Positions 24,726 to 37,600 of a stretch of 64,000 nucleotides of DNA are shown here, piece by piece. Source of the stretch: Amorphophallus konjac (lineage: Eukaryota > Streptophyta > Magnoliopsida > Alismatales > Araceae); assembly GCA_022559845.1 (NCBI GenBank), contig JAHNEJ010001346.1:62001-126000 (forward strand). The letters run 5' to 3'. Position 1 is the first letter of the stretch; every line of letters begins with the position of its first letter. The notes beneath the pieces were generated by a model. The model saw only the letters and a program-made list of their open reading frames with translations, did not search any database and was not told where the DNA came from. Made by a program: the position numbers and the translations under genes.

Positions 24726-24880
24726 AACCCTTAACTTAGTAACATGGTTTTCCAACCTAATAAGGTGAGAAGCCTTATGTTAAACGGTGAGGGGTAGAAA
24801 AAAAACCCTAATTTAGTAATTGGGTCTCCCCACCTAACAAGTGAGGACTCTCACATCAAACGGTAAAGTGTAGAAAAAAT
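24604..24880. repeat. Three diverged tandem units with embedded (GA)n
   Basis: Three imperfect units each contain AGTCTCCCCACCTAA-like, GTGAGGA and CAAACGGTAAAG-like phrases. A (GA)21 run (24681-24723) has expanded inside the first unit only. Confidence 0.6.
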
Positions 24881-25208
24881 AAAAAATCAATGGTGTATAA
24901 GATTAAAAATCTATCAAAACAAACATCCAAATGAGCAAAATGTAAGTGCCAAAGAGTCATTGTGAAGTTGATATTAACATGGGATTGAGAACTTGCATTT
25001 CTGCACCCTAATATCAAGCACGCACTATATCAATTCTAGAGTTTTGACTGATAACCACATTTTATAAAAAATGACTTGGAACTGAGATATGACACTTCCT
25101 TACTTAGTGGCATTTTTAAAGTTATATTGTTAAGAGATTAACAATGAGTAAGTTGGGGGTGTGATAATACATATATTTTGTGAGTATTGGGTGTATACCA
25201 ATATCATC

Positions 25209-25500
25209 CACTACAATAAAAGGTGGAGTTTGCGACGGCATCCTTATGTCGCAAATCCGTTTGAAAACCTTTTTGCGACGGCGTACATACGGATTTGGGA
25301 CGGAAAATGGCCGTCTTATATTCCTAGTCACAAATTTCAGATAGATACCATTCCGTCTGAAATTTGGTCTTAAATTTCAGACGGAACGATTTCCGTCTGT
25401 AATACCGTCACAAATAATTCGTCCGAAATAGCGTCCCAAAGTCCGTATGAAGTTTCAGACATAAACATTCAGTCCTTATTTCCGTCGCAAGAGTCAGATT
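25209..25500. mobile_element. Terminus of a CACTA-like element (TTTCAGACGG type)
   Basis: Starts CACTACAATAAAAGGTGGAG at 25209 and continues with dense GCGACGGC, TCCGTCTGAAATTT and TTTCAGACGGAA motifs, the same type as at 41-340. The distal end was not found, so this may be a truncated element. Confidence 0.5.
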
Positions 25501-28150
25501 TGGAATTTCATTTTATGTGCAAAGATCCATGAAATATCATTCCTCTAATTATTTAGGTCATTTTGTAAAATTAAAAAATTATTGGGCATATTTATTTGAG
25601 TATTGTTGAAATTATTGAAGGGTATAAATTGATATTTTATATTTTATTTGGGCACTTAAAATAAGAAAATTATGTTGAGTGTAATTTCTGTTATTGCATG
25701 AGGGCATTATTAAAAATTATTTTTGGACGTAAAGATGTCCTAGAAGGGGGCGTCGCTTTCTATATAGAGCCCTAGCCACCATGCTCTCCCTTGTGCCCAA
25801 GATAGGAAATCTCAAGAAAAAGGAAAGAATTTAATCTCAAGAAATTTGATTGAAAGGAAAGAAATAATTGAAGATCGATATTGTGATGTTTCTTCTAAGG
25901 AAATTGAAAACCCTAGCTCTATTTAAAGACCTCTGGGGGAAACTCAAGAGGCTAATGAAGGGCTTGACAAGGTGAGTGACGCAAGAAGAGGGCACCATTT
26001 TCTCTCTATTTCTCTCTCCTAGTTCTAGTCTAAGCTCTTAATTCTAGTTAATTCTTTTAATTCTAGTTTAAATCTAATTCTTATTCTAGTTTAATTCTTA
26101 TTCTAATCTTAGTTTTAATTCTAGTTTTAGTTTAATTAATTTCCTCTTTCTTTAATTCTTCTTCTTTCTCTTTTCTTGCACATCCTCCTCTCTTCTTCTC
26201 ATTCTTCTCCTTATTCTCTCCTCTTATTTCTTATTTCTTCTTTTTTTCCCTCCTATTCGCGTCGTCAATTCTTTTCCTCCCTTATTCTTGTTCCTCTCCC
26301 TTCTTATTCTCACCCTCTCCCTCTCACGTTCTCTCTATCTCCATAATCAGTGCCCTCTCCCTCATGTTCTTCTCTCCGTCTCCAGAATCATCTCCATCTC
26401 CATCTCCATAATCTCCCTCTCTTTCCCTATTATTTTATTATTCTTTATTTTTTCTTCTTCTCATCCTCTCCTATATTTTCTCTCTCATCATATTATTTTT
26501 CTTCATCCTCTCATACTTTATTGGTTTTGTCTTGATTATAGGTACTTCTTGAAGTTCTTCCTGTTGGGTGGTGGAGACATCCGTACGTGACAAACACATA
26601 GTTCGTATAGTTTCGACTACCTTTCTAGTGTGCCACATCACAAGTCTTAGTTTTAGTTTTAGTTTGATTTTTCTTCGTCGTTGTAATAGAAAGTAAGTGA
26701 TTGAAAGATTTGGTCATGAACTTAATTTGAGTTATTTTTCTTTATTTAAGTATTCTTTGTATTATTTTCTATTTTCTCTCTCTTACTTTCTCGTCAAGTT
26801 GATCAAAGTTTTCAACTCAAAATCGATTAATTTTTATCTTAAAAACTAAAAATTTTTAACTCTAAAATCTAAGCTCCTCCATAGATTCGACTCGATCTCA
26901 TCACTTAACTATTATTCTCTTCAATTATTTTGTGAGTCGACTTTTTAATATTGTGTAGCACGCATGTAGTAATAACATACATTATGAGCTATCAACAATA
27001 GAGTGGTGGAGGGGGAGCCTGGCTACGAGTCCCCTGATGATAGCGGCGTCTCCCCAAGCGCGTGAAGTATTCACCTATTCTTTGGTCGCTACGAGGGGGA
27101 GCTCTCATCATAGGGGTGCCGATGAAAGAATGTGTGGGTTCCCTCCTCCAGGGGGAGATAGGAGAAGACGACGTCTAGTAGGAGATCCATTTTATGGTTG
27201 TGGCCGACAATTTGGTCCCTCCTCTCTTGGGGAGGGAGGGAGTCCCTCTGATCAAGGGGAATGGGAGGCCATCAGGACTAAGAGGCTTGGGGGCCCCATT
27301 GGCCTGAGACCCAACCCCTACGATGTCCTTCTCCTTAGCAGCTCTATCTGATGCCTCCTGTCCTGCCCGCCTACTGGTGTTGGTCTGGCTAGTCAGGCGC
27401 TCTTGATCATTTTTTGACAAACGACGCCAAGATTATAGTGGTGTAGAACTCGCAAGCTTCCATGACTGTTGGACGGCCAAGAATTTACCATGGTTAATGA
27501 AGGGATCACGTCATAGCTAGAGGACTTGCCACCAAAGACAAATACGGATCAAGAGGCTCTGGGATCTTTTCCAAGGAGAAACCCTTCGATGCTTAAGACA
27601 GCGTTGGAAGAAAGGAGAAAAATTTTCTAGGAGGAGTGGATCTCTCCTGGTGTGTAGGAGTGCGTGTACCTTTGGGGGCCGTGGATCCTTGAAATAGTTG
27701 ATGAGGGAGAATATACGTTGATCTTCCCGCTACCTCCTGAATGTCGTAAGATCTAGGTGGGATGAACGGTACATAAGAGATCTTTACGGGGTGTTGTCCA
27801 TTGTTATCTATGTCATATGGCTTGCGCCACGTGTGGGGATGAGAGACTTACGACCTTGGGAATATGTGCACCGCTTCCTTGGGGAGACGTGTTGGCATGC
27901 GGATTACCTCAGTGAGCCACGGGATATGTTGGCGATTCGCAACATCATGCCCTGTCATCATTTAGTGGGAAGAAGACTTGTCACTCCTCGGAAGGATACA
28001 CGTGGTCCCAGGGTGGTGGATCCCACATGCGCTTCCTGCCACAAGGCCTTCTTTTGTTGCTAACCTTCTATCGTGTCTAGCCGAGTATACATAGGGGGAG
28101 CGGGTGACTCCTGGTAGAGGGAAGAGGGCTCGACATCGATCAGGGATGAC
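25501..28150. other. Unclassified repeat-rich stretch
   Basis: AT-rich to about 25740, then a segment with CTATATAGAGCCC, then pyrimidine-rich DNA 26150-26540 with oligo-TTCTAGTTTTAATTC repeats near 26025-26140. From 27000 the composition becomes balanced with broken frames, perhaps a decayed retroelement, but no domain is recognised. Confidence 0.35.
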
Positions 28151-28169
28151 CCCAAGCACCCCACGGCTC

Positions 28170-28560
28170 CTTCGGGGATTAGTATTGAGTCACCCCTCGG
28201 GACTGTGTTTCGAGAATTTGGGATCAAGCTATCGGCCTGAGATGGGCTTCAGATTTCTTGAGGTTGGGGTACGTCGGGCTACCTCTTGAGGTCTCTGAGA
28301 ATATCTCGGGATGAGGTTAGCACTGTAGAACTCCCAGAATGGCTCGAGATCGAGCTACCGCTCTAGGCCTCGGGATAACGTCTGGGGTCAAGCTATCAAT
28401 CTAGATCTTCTAAGACTGGGGTGGAGCTACCCTCTTGAGGCCTTCGAGAGTAACTCGGGACCGAGTCAATGCTCCAAAACTCCCGGGATGGCTCGGGACC
28501 AAGCTAGCGCACCAAATCTCTAGACAACGTATGAGGTTGACCTAACACTCCAGATAGCCC
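28170..28560. repeat. Degenerate tandem repeats (CTCGGGA...CGAGCTA type)
   Basis: About six imperfect units of 55-75 bp share phrases such as CTCGGGATGAG, GAACTCCC-GAATGGCTCG and GACC-AGCTA. The array ends where the gypsy LTR begins. Confidence 0.5.
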
Positions 28561-28563
28561 CGT

Positions 28564-29257
28564 TGTCACCTCCTTCATGGTTTCCAACCTGGCACAGGGA
28601 TACAGTGCTCAGGTTTCCACGTCCATGGTACAGAGGTGGGCCGGTCACAGGTGGGCTCCTTGGCAATGTTGGGCCATGCTGACGTGGACGGCGTCGAAGA
28701 ACGGATCGACGGTAGCTCCGAGGGGACGAACAGGACGGGATAGCTTGTTGTCTCGCACAGCTCGACCTCACACCGGGCGGTCTCTCACCGGGCGCCTCTC
28801 AAATCTCACAAGAGAGAAAGGAGGGAAGGGAAACACACAAAGGGTAAGGCTCCTTCACTTGGATTCTTCCATTCAGACAACATACGTAACAACACACCCT
28901 TAGCCTCCCTTATATAAGAAAAGGCATAACAACAATACCCTTAAACTTACCTAATTGTGTTTATATCCTAGCCTAATAAAACAAGACTCAATAACCCACC
29001 TTTTGACTTGTGGGTTTAATAAAAATAAAATACACATGTCTTTTGACCAACCTTACCTAATAAAATAAAAAGTAAATATACATGTAGTAATACATGTACT
29101 TTATACACGTACATACTCAATACTCAAATACGTACAAATACACACAAGTATCTACTCAGGATGCCGAGTCGTCGAGTGAGTCCCCGAGCCACAAGTTCGG
29201 TGTCGGGGCAATGCGGTGTCAGTTCCGAGTAATGTAGTGGGCCCGGTGTCCCCACCA
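28564..29257 (-). mobile_element. Probable 3' LTR of a chromodomain Ty3/gypsy element
   Basis: On the minus strand the coding tail of the gypsy element runs into a purine-rich GAGAGGGT and then TGGTGGGGACACC, a plausible LTR start at 29257. The other end reads GGTGACA at 28564. A TATATAAG site lies on the minus strand near 28909-28916. Both boundaries are provisional because the partner LTR is not in the window. Confidence 0.45.
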
Positions 29258-29607
29258 ACCCTCTCAGGGCGGCTGGAACTCGAGTCCGTCAAGTAAGGGG
29301 GAACACTGCTCTGGTAGTGCTCTAGCAGATCTGGATCGAGGCGTTGGAGATCTTGCCGGCTGATCCAGGAATCATCGGAAGGTGGACGGTCCCGCCAGTG
29401 AACAAGGTAGCGCTGGTACACCCGGCTCCGTGTGGTTGTCACCTGCTCATCCAGTATCCTCTCAATTTACTTGCGCGGTGCTCTCGAGGCCGTGGGACGC
29501 ACAGGTGTGGGCTCACTCACAATGGGAGGAGAAGGCTCGAAATGGTCACTAAGAATCACTGTGGGTTCCTTGTAGGTCACTAGGTCTGCCACATTAAAGG
29601 TCGAGCT
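29258..29607 (-). pseudogene. Ty3/gypsy chromovirus pol C-terminus with chromodomain, broken
   Basis: The minus strand encodes STFNVADLV, the conserved segment just before the chromodomain in chromovirus integrases, then a TAA stop at about 29465-29467, and after it a chromodomain-like stretch (VYQRYLVHWRDRPPSDDSW followed by a RLDPDLLEHY helix). The frame is kept across the stop, so this is a point-inactivated fragment. The rest of pol is absent at the left of 29608, where a different element begins. The chromodomain in such elements guides integration to chromatin; that is family knowledge. Confidence 0.75.
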
Positions 29608-30121
29608 TGTAGACACGCTATTTTCACATTTTTCACGGGTAAATTTCATATTACACCACGATGCCCCAAAGTGGTTTATGCACTTGACTTATGTAGGTGA
29701 TTAATAATTTTTTGGGTCTTTATATATAAATAAATAAAAATTCAAAAAATGTCATAAAAAGGTTATAAAAATTGAAAATGTTGTTAAACAAAACACAAAA
29801 AAGGAAAAAAGTCATAAAAATAATAATATATGTATATATATATAACATTGAGAAATAAAAAAGGTGAGAAATAAAAATACAAAAAAATGAGAAAAACCCT
29901 GTAAAATACAAACAAAAAAATTCAGAAAAAATGTTATAAAAAAATACAAAAAAAATCAGAAGAGGTTATAAAAATACAAAAAAATTAGGGAAATATTAAA
30001 AATAATAATAATAAACCATGAGATATATATACGTGAGGTTGTAACATATAAAGTGTTGTAAATATATATATGTGTAATATATAATATAAATATAAATATA
30101 TAAATATATACATAGTTGTAA

Positions 30122-30153
<32 letters not shown>

Positions 30154-30827
30154 GCTTACTTTTGTTAATCCATATCCTAATTACTCTCTCATATATTCAT
30201 CCTACAATCAACACCTGACGTACACACTCTTGTTCTCTCACCCCACCCTACTTTGTCTCTTCTCTCTCTCTCCTTTTTTCTATCACTCTCGTCCACCTCG
30301 TTCCCTCGTCCTAGACTCTCTCAAGTCCCTCTCTTATCTTCCCCTCCCTCTCCTAATATCTCCCCAGCACCCCGGCAGAGGGAATATCTCCCTTTCACGT
30401 CTCTCTCCACTCCACGGCCCACCCCATCGAAACCCACGGCAACCACCCTCCCCTCCACTCTCATCTCCACGGTCGCCCCCTCACGCCAGCCTCCTCCTCA
30501 CCTCCGCAAGATCGCGTCGACGTCTCCGCCGGCAGTACCCCAGCTGCCTCTCTATCCCTTGCATGCCCGCGAGCACCCCCACGCCAGTCCAAGGATCTCC
30601 ACGCCGTGTACATCCCCGGCGCCGTAGCTACTTCACTCCCCGCCTGCCGGATCACCCCCGACTGTCGCGCCGCGATCACCACCGACCGCACACCCGCGAA
30701 GCACCTCTCTCCGCCGTGACCGCCTGCCAAGCCCCGATCATCTGCCGCCGGTGCCGCCGCGACCTCCGGCCACTCTTCCGCGAACCGCCGCGGCCACCCT
30801 CCAGCTCCCCCGTCGTCTGCACGCCCA

Positions 30828-30832
30828 CGTCA
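30828..30832. repeat. Target-site duplication of the copia element, left
   Basis: CGTCA precedes the 5' LTR; the right flank is CGTCG (40113-40117), one mismatch in five. Confidence 0.65.
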
Positions 30833-32371
30833 TGTTGGAGATGTATGCCCTTCAAGCCAATCATAAGTGTTGTGATGGCGACATTTCTTGTACAATTTCG
30901 TTCAATATACTAATGGCATTTTCTTCATTATATTCTTAGCACGTTATAGTATGTTTGCTGTAATATGATGAAGTCCTTGAATATGAGCTATGATGATTGG
31001 ATCATAATGAGATTGTGATAATGAGAACAGTCATCTAGATGTTTATATTCTAAATGTTCCTGGTCATAGGACCTTCAAGAAGGGACATTGAAGATCCGGA
31101 TAGACTGGTGCACGTGGTACTCACTCATGTGATGAGGGTGGTCGATCTCATAATCACCGGTGTGGTGACATCAAGGTACGCGTGCAGGTGCTCGTTAGTG
31201 GAATGAGTTCACTGAACTGACCCGATCTAGAATTCCTGAATGGTAATCATGCTGACTGTCAATCAGGAGATTCTAGTGCCACAGTAGCATAGTTGGATCT
31301 TTGACCTGAGTCACTAACGAGGTTTTGCGTGGACTCCACTGAGCGCTTGATTGCTGACTTATGAACTTCAATCTTGTGGTTCTTAATAGTTAGCTATTCG
31401 GACTCAGTGGGATTCATGTGAAAACACTTTGGTGGACAACAATGGATCATTCACTCTCTGCATGGATTAAGAGAGAGAATGCTCTATGGACATGTACTTA
31501 TAAATCCATGGCCAGGGTATGGGGGTTCACTTAGAAAAATGAGTTTTCTAGTGAACTGTACTTAAGAGTACAAGGGTCCATAAGATCATGATGTTTTAGG
31601 GTTTGATAGTTTGACCGTACCCTAATTCTGATTGGAGCATTGTATGAATGAGGATCTATAACTGTGTGGAATCTGATGACAGAAATGTTCAATATGGGTT
31701 GCATCCCTCCCAAAGTCATTTGGGATCACGAGGTGTTGCTTGGTGCCGTTCGTGGTCGGAAAGCCTGTTAAATCCATTAAGAGTTATTGGATTATAACTA
31801 ATTAAGTTAAGAAGAGTTCTTAGCTTAATGGGCTTGAAAACTAAATAGACTATTGGGCCTAGAGGGTCACACACAATAGAGTAGTGGATCAGACGGAGAA
31901 GGATGGTAATTATAGACCGTTTCTGGGTTTTTGTGAAAAATGCCAGAGTCTATAAATACACGCTGAGGAGAGAAACCCTAGCCAAGCACTAGGGTTTCTC
32001 CCCTGGCCGCCCCCCCTCTCTCTCTCTCTCTCCTCCCTGACCTGGGCGCATCCCTCTCTCTCTCCCTCCTCCTACGGCGGTGGATGGTGGTGCTGAGGAG
32101 TGGCCGACGTGTGGAGATCGAGAAGGAGACTCCGTCCGTTCCCGCTGCTCGTGTGGATACATCTAGAGGCCAGACACTTGGACGGCTAGCAGCCCGACGA
32201 GCCTCTACTCGATCATCTTCGGGCATCTGGGAATTGATTAATCCCGCAAAGGTATAGAACTGTTCTTCCTTGGCGGGTTCTTCGATTAATAGTTTTTGAT
32301 TTTGATCGCCGGCAACGATACGACTCTTAGGGTTTCGTTATTTCCGCTGCTGCTCTGATCGAAACCTTATA
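30833..32371 (+). repeat. 5' LTR of the copia element
   Basis: 1539 bp, starts TGTTGGAGATG and ends TA where the other LTR has CA. A TATAAATA box lies at 31951-31958, placing U3 in the first 1.15 kb. A (CT)n run follows at 32015-32033. Confidence 0.95.
31951..31958 (+). promoter_or_regulatory. TATA box in the copia 5' LTR
   Basis: TATAAATA, conserved at 39692-39699 in the 3' LTR. Confidence 0.75.
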
Positions 32372-32372
32372 G

Positions 32373-32385
32373 TGGTATCAGAGCC
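32373..32385 (+). other. Primer-binding site, initiator-Met tRNA
   Basis: TGGTATCAGAGCC one base after the 5' LTR, complementary to the 3' end of plant initiator tRNA-Met. Confidence 0.92.
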
Positions 32386-34166
32386 AGGTTGCTGGTCTGA
32401 TCAAAATCAGGATTATTATATTATTTTTCGTCCTTCACGTTCATGTTTAGGGCTCAATTTAGGTTGTTCGATTGGGTCTCTCACGGATGAGTTTTTGGTA
32501 AATTGATCCCATGGAATTGTTCCTGGTATCAAGAGGATCAAAACGCATGTTTTGGTCCGTTGATTGACCCTATGGTGAGGGCGAATCGAGCGAGTCTTCG
32601 GGGCTGCGGTTGCCGTTCGCACAGGGAGAGGGAGGCCGATTCAGGCCGTTAATCTCCAATTTTGGATGTCCATGGGGCAGGCAAGGGTTGCTGGATGATC
32701 CCCCATGGCGTCCCACCGTGTCCGCGTCCGTGTGGTGGCCGGATTTGGGGCTCCGGCGAAGTTCGCGGCGAGCTTGTCGGGGCGGCGGCGTGTTCTTCGC
32801 GGCCTTCTTCTCCGGCCACGGCGTCGTGGGAGGTGGCCGGCGGAGGTGTCGGCGGGACCCAAGGGGTCGTCCGCGGTGGTCGGCGCCGGTGGACGGGCCC
32901 CCTGCGGCGAGCTCCGGGGGGCTAGGGTTTTACCCCAGCCCCCCTCCCCATCGCATTCGGGCGGGGGAGACGACCCCCCCGCGGGTCTCCCGATGGCAGA
33001 TCCGACCCGCGCCCGGATCCGCACCCGGACCGGCCCGCGCCGGATCCGCGCCCGATTAACCCCCCCTTATTATTATTTTTTTGATTTTTATTCATTTTAA
33101 ACTGTTTAAAATGCATAAAATGTCAGAAAATTCCTGGAAAATTCGGAAAAATATTTTAATGGATCCTAAAATTGTTTTAGAAATCTATTAACTTATTTTT
33201 CATTATATTACCCTTGGTTAATTGGTTAATGGGAATTTTAAAATGGTTTTAAGTATTTCCCATTATCTAATTAAATGATGTTAATTACTATAAGGATGTG
33301 ATTCTTATGAGGTTAATTAACAGTATATTTTTATTGAGCCCATGCTGTGAATGTGTATGACTTTTGTCTAAAGTTGTTTAGACTTGATTGTTTTTAACTA
33401 AATTGTTTAGTTAATTTATGTTGCGTGATTTCAAAACTAATTACTATTATTTTGAAATCAACGTTATATCTCGCTGTAATTATATGATAATTACTTGAAG
33501 ATGCATGTGATGTGTCATGTGTATGGATGGATGGTCATGGACTTAGATATCATGTGATGGTATGCTTTGTGGTGAATGGATCCTGATGTGATTATTGGGG
33601 CCTGCGTGCCTCCTTCTCTCTCTCTCTTGTTATTCCGGGTTGTACATTCTATCTCCCACCCGTGTTGTACTCCCCTTGACTGGTTCAAGGTTTCTTATTA
33701 TTATCTGATGTATTTTTATGGGCCTGCGTGCCCAAATTTCAAATTTACTTGTAATAATAAGAAGCGGATGGAGACTAAGAAGGAGACCGACTTCGGTGGC
33801 TCGGGAGATTCTTCACATCTAGTGGGAGCATTGGATGCTCCAAGTCTTTGTGAATTTACCATGTTGTGTGTACATTACCAACTGGCTCTGGTAATGTTGC
33901 TAGGTTTAAAGTCCATGATCATCCATCGGTGTTATAGCATATATTTGATATATGTGGTTATGCTACTAATTGTATATATATACATAATTTTAGAGTATAT
34001 TCGATACTCCAAATTATTATTATATATATAGCACCTATATTGATGAGACCAAAATATTCAAATCCCCTTCAATCAAATATTAGGTCGATAAGCGTGAGAC
34101 ATTAAGAATGCTCCATGTAGCCTTCCGTTGTTATAGTCAAAGTGAGCCGTCCTTAGACTGTGGGAG

Positions 34167-34462
34167 TTTGTTGTGCTACCACAAGACTATCACAGCAAGG
34201 GGACGGAGACTTAGGCTAGGGCTTGGGCCGAACCTTGGGATGGGGGCTGGCATGGCTTTGTTGTGCTACCACAAGAGTTATGTCATAAACCCACTCTCAT
34301 AACGTAACAACGGGTTGGACCTAACCAACGCTCGTGGTTTGTTGTGCTACCACAAGATCACGAAGCCTTTGGAGGCTAAATTACTGGGAGTTACAAGGAG
34401 TTGTAATTGGCAAGAGTTGCCTACCCATTAAGTATGGGGTAGTTTGTTGTGCTACCACAAGA
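34167..34462 (+). repeat. Four identical hairpin motifs in the copia leader
   Basis: The 20-base motif with core TTGTGCTACCACAA (stem TTGTG/CACAA, loop CTAC) occurs unchanged at 34167, 34257, 34338 and 34443, while the intervening 60-85 bases are unrelated to each other. The last copy lies about 200 bp before the gag start. Confidence 0.85.
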
Positions 34463-34661
34463 CTACTTCCATAATGTTAATGGGATCCTAGTACCCACTA
34501 GGACACAGTCGTTGTGTCCCGTCTTTGCATATTAGGGGTTATGCAAAATCGTCGAAAATTAGTGGGAGTATTAAGTTAGCATAAAAGTCCATGTCTTAAT
34601 TTAATATCATGAATATCTGCAATGTTGTTCTAAATTCTGTTATTTCCTCTTATAGATCGCA

Positions 34662-37600
34662 ATGACGAACCACCCATTGAGAGGCATATTGGATGCCAAC
34701 AGGCTGACTGGTCCAAATTATGTCGATTGGCTCAGGAATCTGAGAATTGTTCTCACGGCTGAGAAAATAGCCTATGTCCTTGAGCAGCCTGTTCCCCCTG
34801 TTCCTGCTGATGATGCCGATGAGGCTGAGGTGATTCTTTATGAGAAGCATAAGGAAGATGCCACTCTGGCCCAATGTTATATGCTAGCCTCCATGACTAA
34901 TGAGTTACAAAGGCAGCATGAAAAGATGGATGCTAGATCCATCCTATTCCATCTGGAGGAGCTCTTTGGAGCTCAGAGTAGAACAGAGAGATATGAGATA
35001 TCTAAGAATCTGTTCGGGGCCAAAATGTCTGAGGGAACATCTGTGCAGACACATGTTCTCAAAATGATAGAGTGGATTGAGAGGCTAAAAGAATTAGGTT
35101 TTGATATGAACAAGGATTTGTGCATTGACCTAATCTTGCAGTCTCTCCCATGTTCATTCTCCCAGTTCATAGTGAATTTCAACATGAATAAGATAGAGTG
35201 CTCTCTAGCAGAGCTTCTTAATATGTTGAAGACAGCTGAGGGGACAATGAACAATGGGAAATCTTCTGTGCTACTTGTTGGTAAGACCAACAAGAAGAGA
35301 AAGAATCAATCTGTTTTTAAGAAAAATAAGAAGAAAAAGCAGGATAAGCAGGGAAAGACTGCCAAGAAGGATGAGGCTAAGAAGGACAAGGGCCAATGTT
35401 TCCACTGCCATAAGGATGGTCATTGGAAGAGGAACTGTAAGTTGTATCTTGCAGAAAAGGCAAAACAGAAGCTTGGAGAAGCTTCAGGTATGTTCATGAT
35501 TGTTGACCTAAACTTGTCTTATAGATCCACATCGTGGGTATTAGATACTGGATGTGCATCTCATATCTGCAATGACTTGCAGGTGCTGACAAGCAGTAGG
35601 CAATTGAACAAAGGCGAGGTTGACTTGCGACTGGGAAATGGAGCAAAGGTTGCTGCGCTCACAGTTGGGAAGGTGAACCTCCAGATGCCTACAGGAGTTA
35701 CACTAGAGCTTATAGACTGTTATTATGTTCCTTCTATAATAAAGAACATTATTTCCATTTCTTGCTTAAATAAATATGGATTTGTTGTAAGTTTTGGAAA
35801 CAATGGTTGTTCTTTATTATTAAATGGTGAATTGTTTGCCAGTGGGAGCTTAATGAATGGTTTGTATATTTTAGATGTGGCATCTTCTGTGATGTGTGTG
35901 GACAAACCTCTTAAGAGAAAAAAAGGCAATGTGAATAAAACTTATCTTTGGCATTGTAAGCTTGGTCATATCAATGAGGAAAGATTGAAAAAGTTGTGTA
36001 AGAATGGATACCTTGATCCATTTGATTATGAATCATTCACGACTTGTGAATCTTGCCTCATGGGTAAGATGACCAAGTCTCCATTTTCTGGACATGGAGA
36101 AAGAGCAAATGAGTTATTAGAACTCATACACTCTGATGTGTGTGGACCTATGTCCATACATGCCAAAGGAGGTTATTCATACTTCATTACATTCACTGAT
36201 GATTTCTCAAGATTTGGATACGTGTACTTAATGAAGTACAAATCTGAAGCTTTTGAGAAATTTGTCGAGTTTAAGAATGAAGTAGAGAAACAAACCGGGA
36301 AAAGTATTAAAACTCTTCGATCAGATCGAGGGGGTGAATACTTGAGTACGGAGTTCACACAGTTTTTAAGGGATAATGGAATATTGTCTCAATGGACTCC
36401 TCCTTATACACCTCAGTTGAATGGTGTAGCAGAAAGGAGGAATCGTACCCTATTAGATATGGTACGGTCCATGATGTGTTTTGCTGGTTTACCCTTGTCC
36501 CTCTGGGGTTATGCCTTGGAGACTGCTGCACACTTGTTGAACAAAGTCCCATCGAAGTCTGTCGACTCCACTCCATATGAGATATGGAAAGGAAAGAAGC
36601 CAAATCTTAAGTACTTTAAGGTTTGGGGTTGCCCTGCCCATGTAAAGAAACATGACTCGATAAACTGGGATCTAAGACTGAGAAGTGCAGGTTTGTGGGA
36701 TATCCTAAGGAAACTTATGGATATTACTTCTACCAGCCTAGCGATCAAAGAGTGTTTGTAGCTAAACATGCTGTATTTCTTGAGGAAGAGTATATCCTTG
36801 AAGGAAACAGTGGGAGCTCGGTAGAACTAGAAGAAGTTCTAGAACCACAACCTGTCAGTGTACCTTCTCAAGATCCAGTACAAATTGACCCACAAACTGT
36901 GCGTAGGTCAAGCCGGATACCTGTTCAACCAGAAAGATATGTAGGACATATTTCTGGTAAGGTATCACATAATGAGGATGATGATCCTAAGACCTACGAG
37001 GAGGCAATGAGTGTCATTGACTCCAGGAAATGGCAAGAGGCCATGATATCTGAAATGGATTCCATGTACTCCAACCAAGTTTGGAACTTGGTGGATCCAC
37101 CTGAGGGTATTGTACCTATTGGATGCAAGTGGATCTTTAAAAGAAAGATTGGAGTAGATGGAATGGTTGATACCTATAAGGCAAGGCTTGTAGCGAAGGG
37201 ATATCGTCAAAGGCAAGGGGTTGACTATGACGAAACCTTCTCTCCTGTAGCCATGCTAAAATCCATTAGAATTTTACTTGCCATTGCTGCACACTATGAT
37301 TATGAAATCTGGCAGATGGATGTGAAGACGGCATTCCTCAATGGAAACCTTGAGGAAGAAGTGTACATGACACAACCTGAGGGATTCACATCCAAAGAGT
37401 ATCCAGATAGAGTGTGCAGGCTTCAGAGGTCCATATATGGACTAAAGCAAGCATCTCGCAGTTGGAACATAAGGTTTGATGAAGCAATCAAATCTTATGA
37501 CTTCGTTAAGAACGAAGATGAGCCATGTGTGTACAAAAAGGCAAATGGCAGTGCAATCACCTTTTTAGTACTGTATGTGGATGACATACTACTCATTGGG

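Noticed and set aside
27037..27351. Possible protein fragment
   Set aside because: Surrounding frames are full of stops and I recognise no family; not enough support to call a gene.
30152..30913. Plus-strand frame of 253 codons
   Set aside because: Crosses from CT/GC-rich DNA into the copia LTR; no domain and compositional bias.
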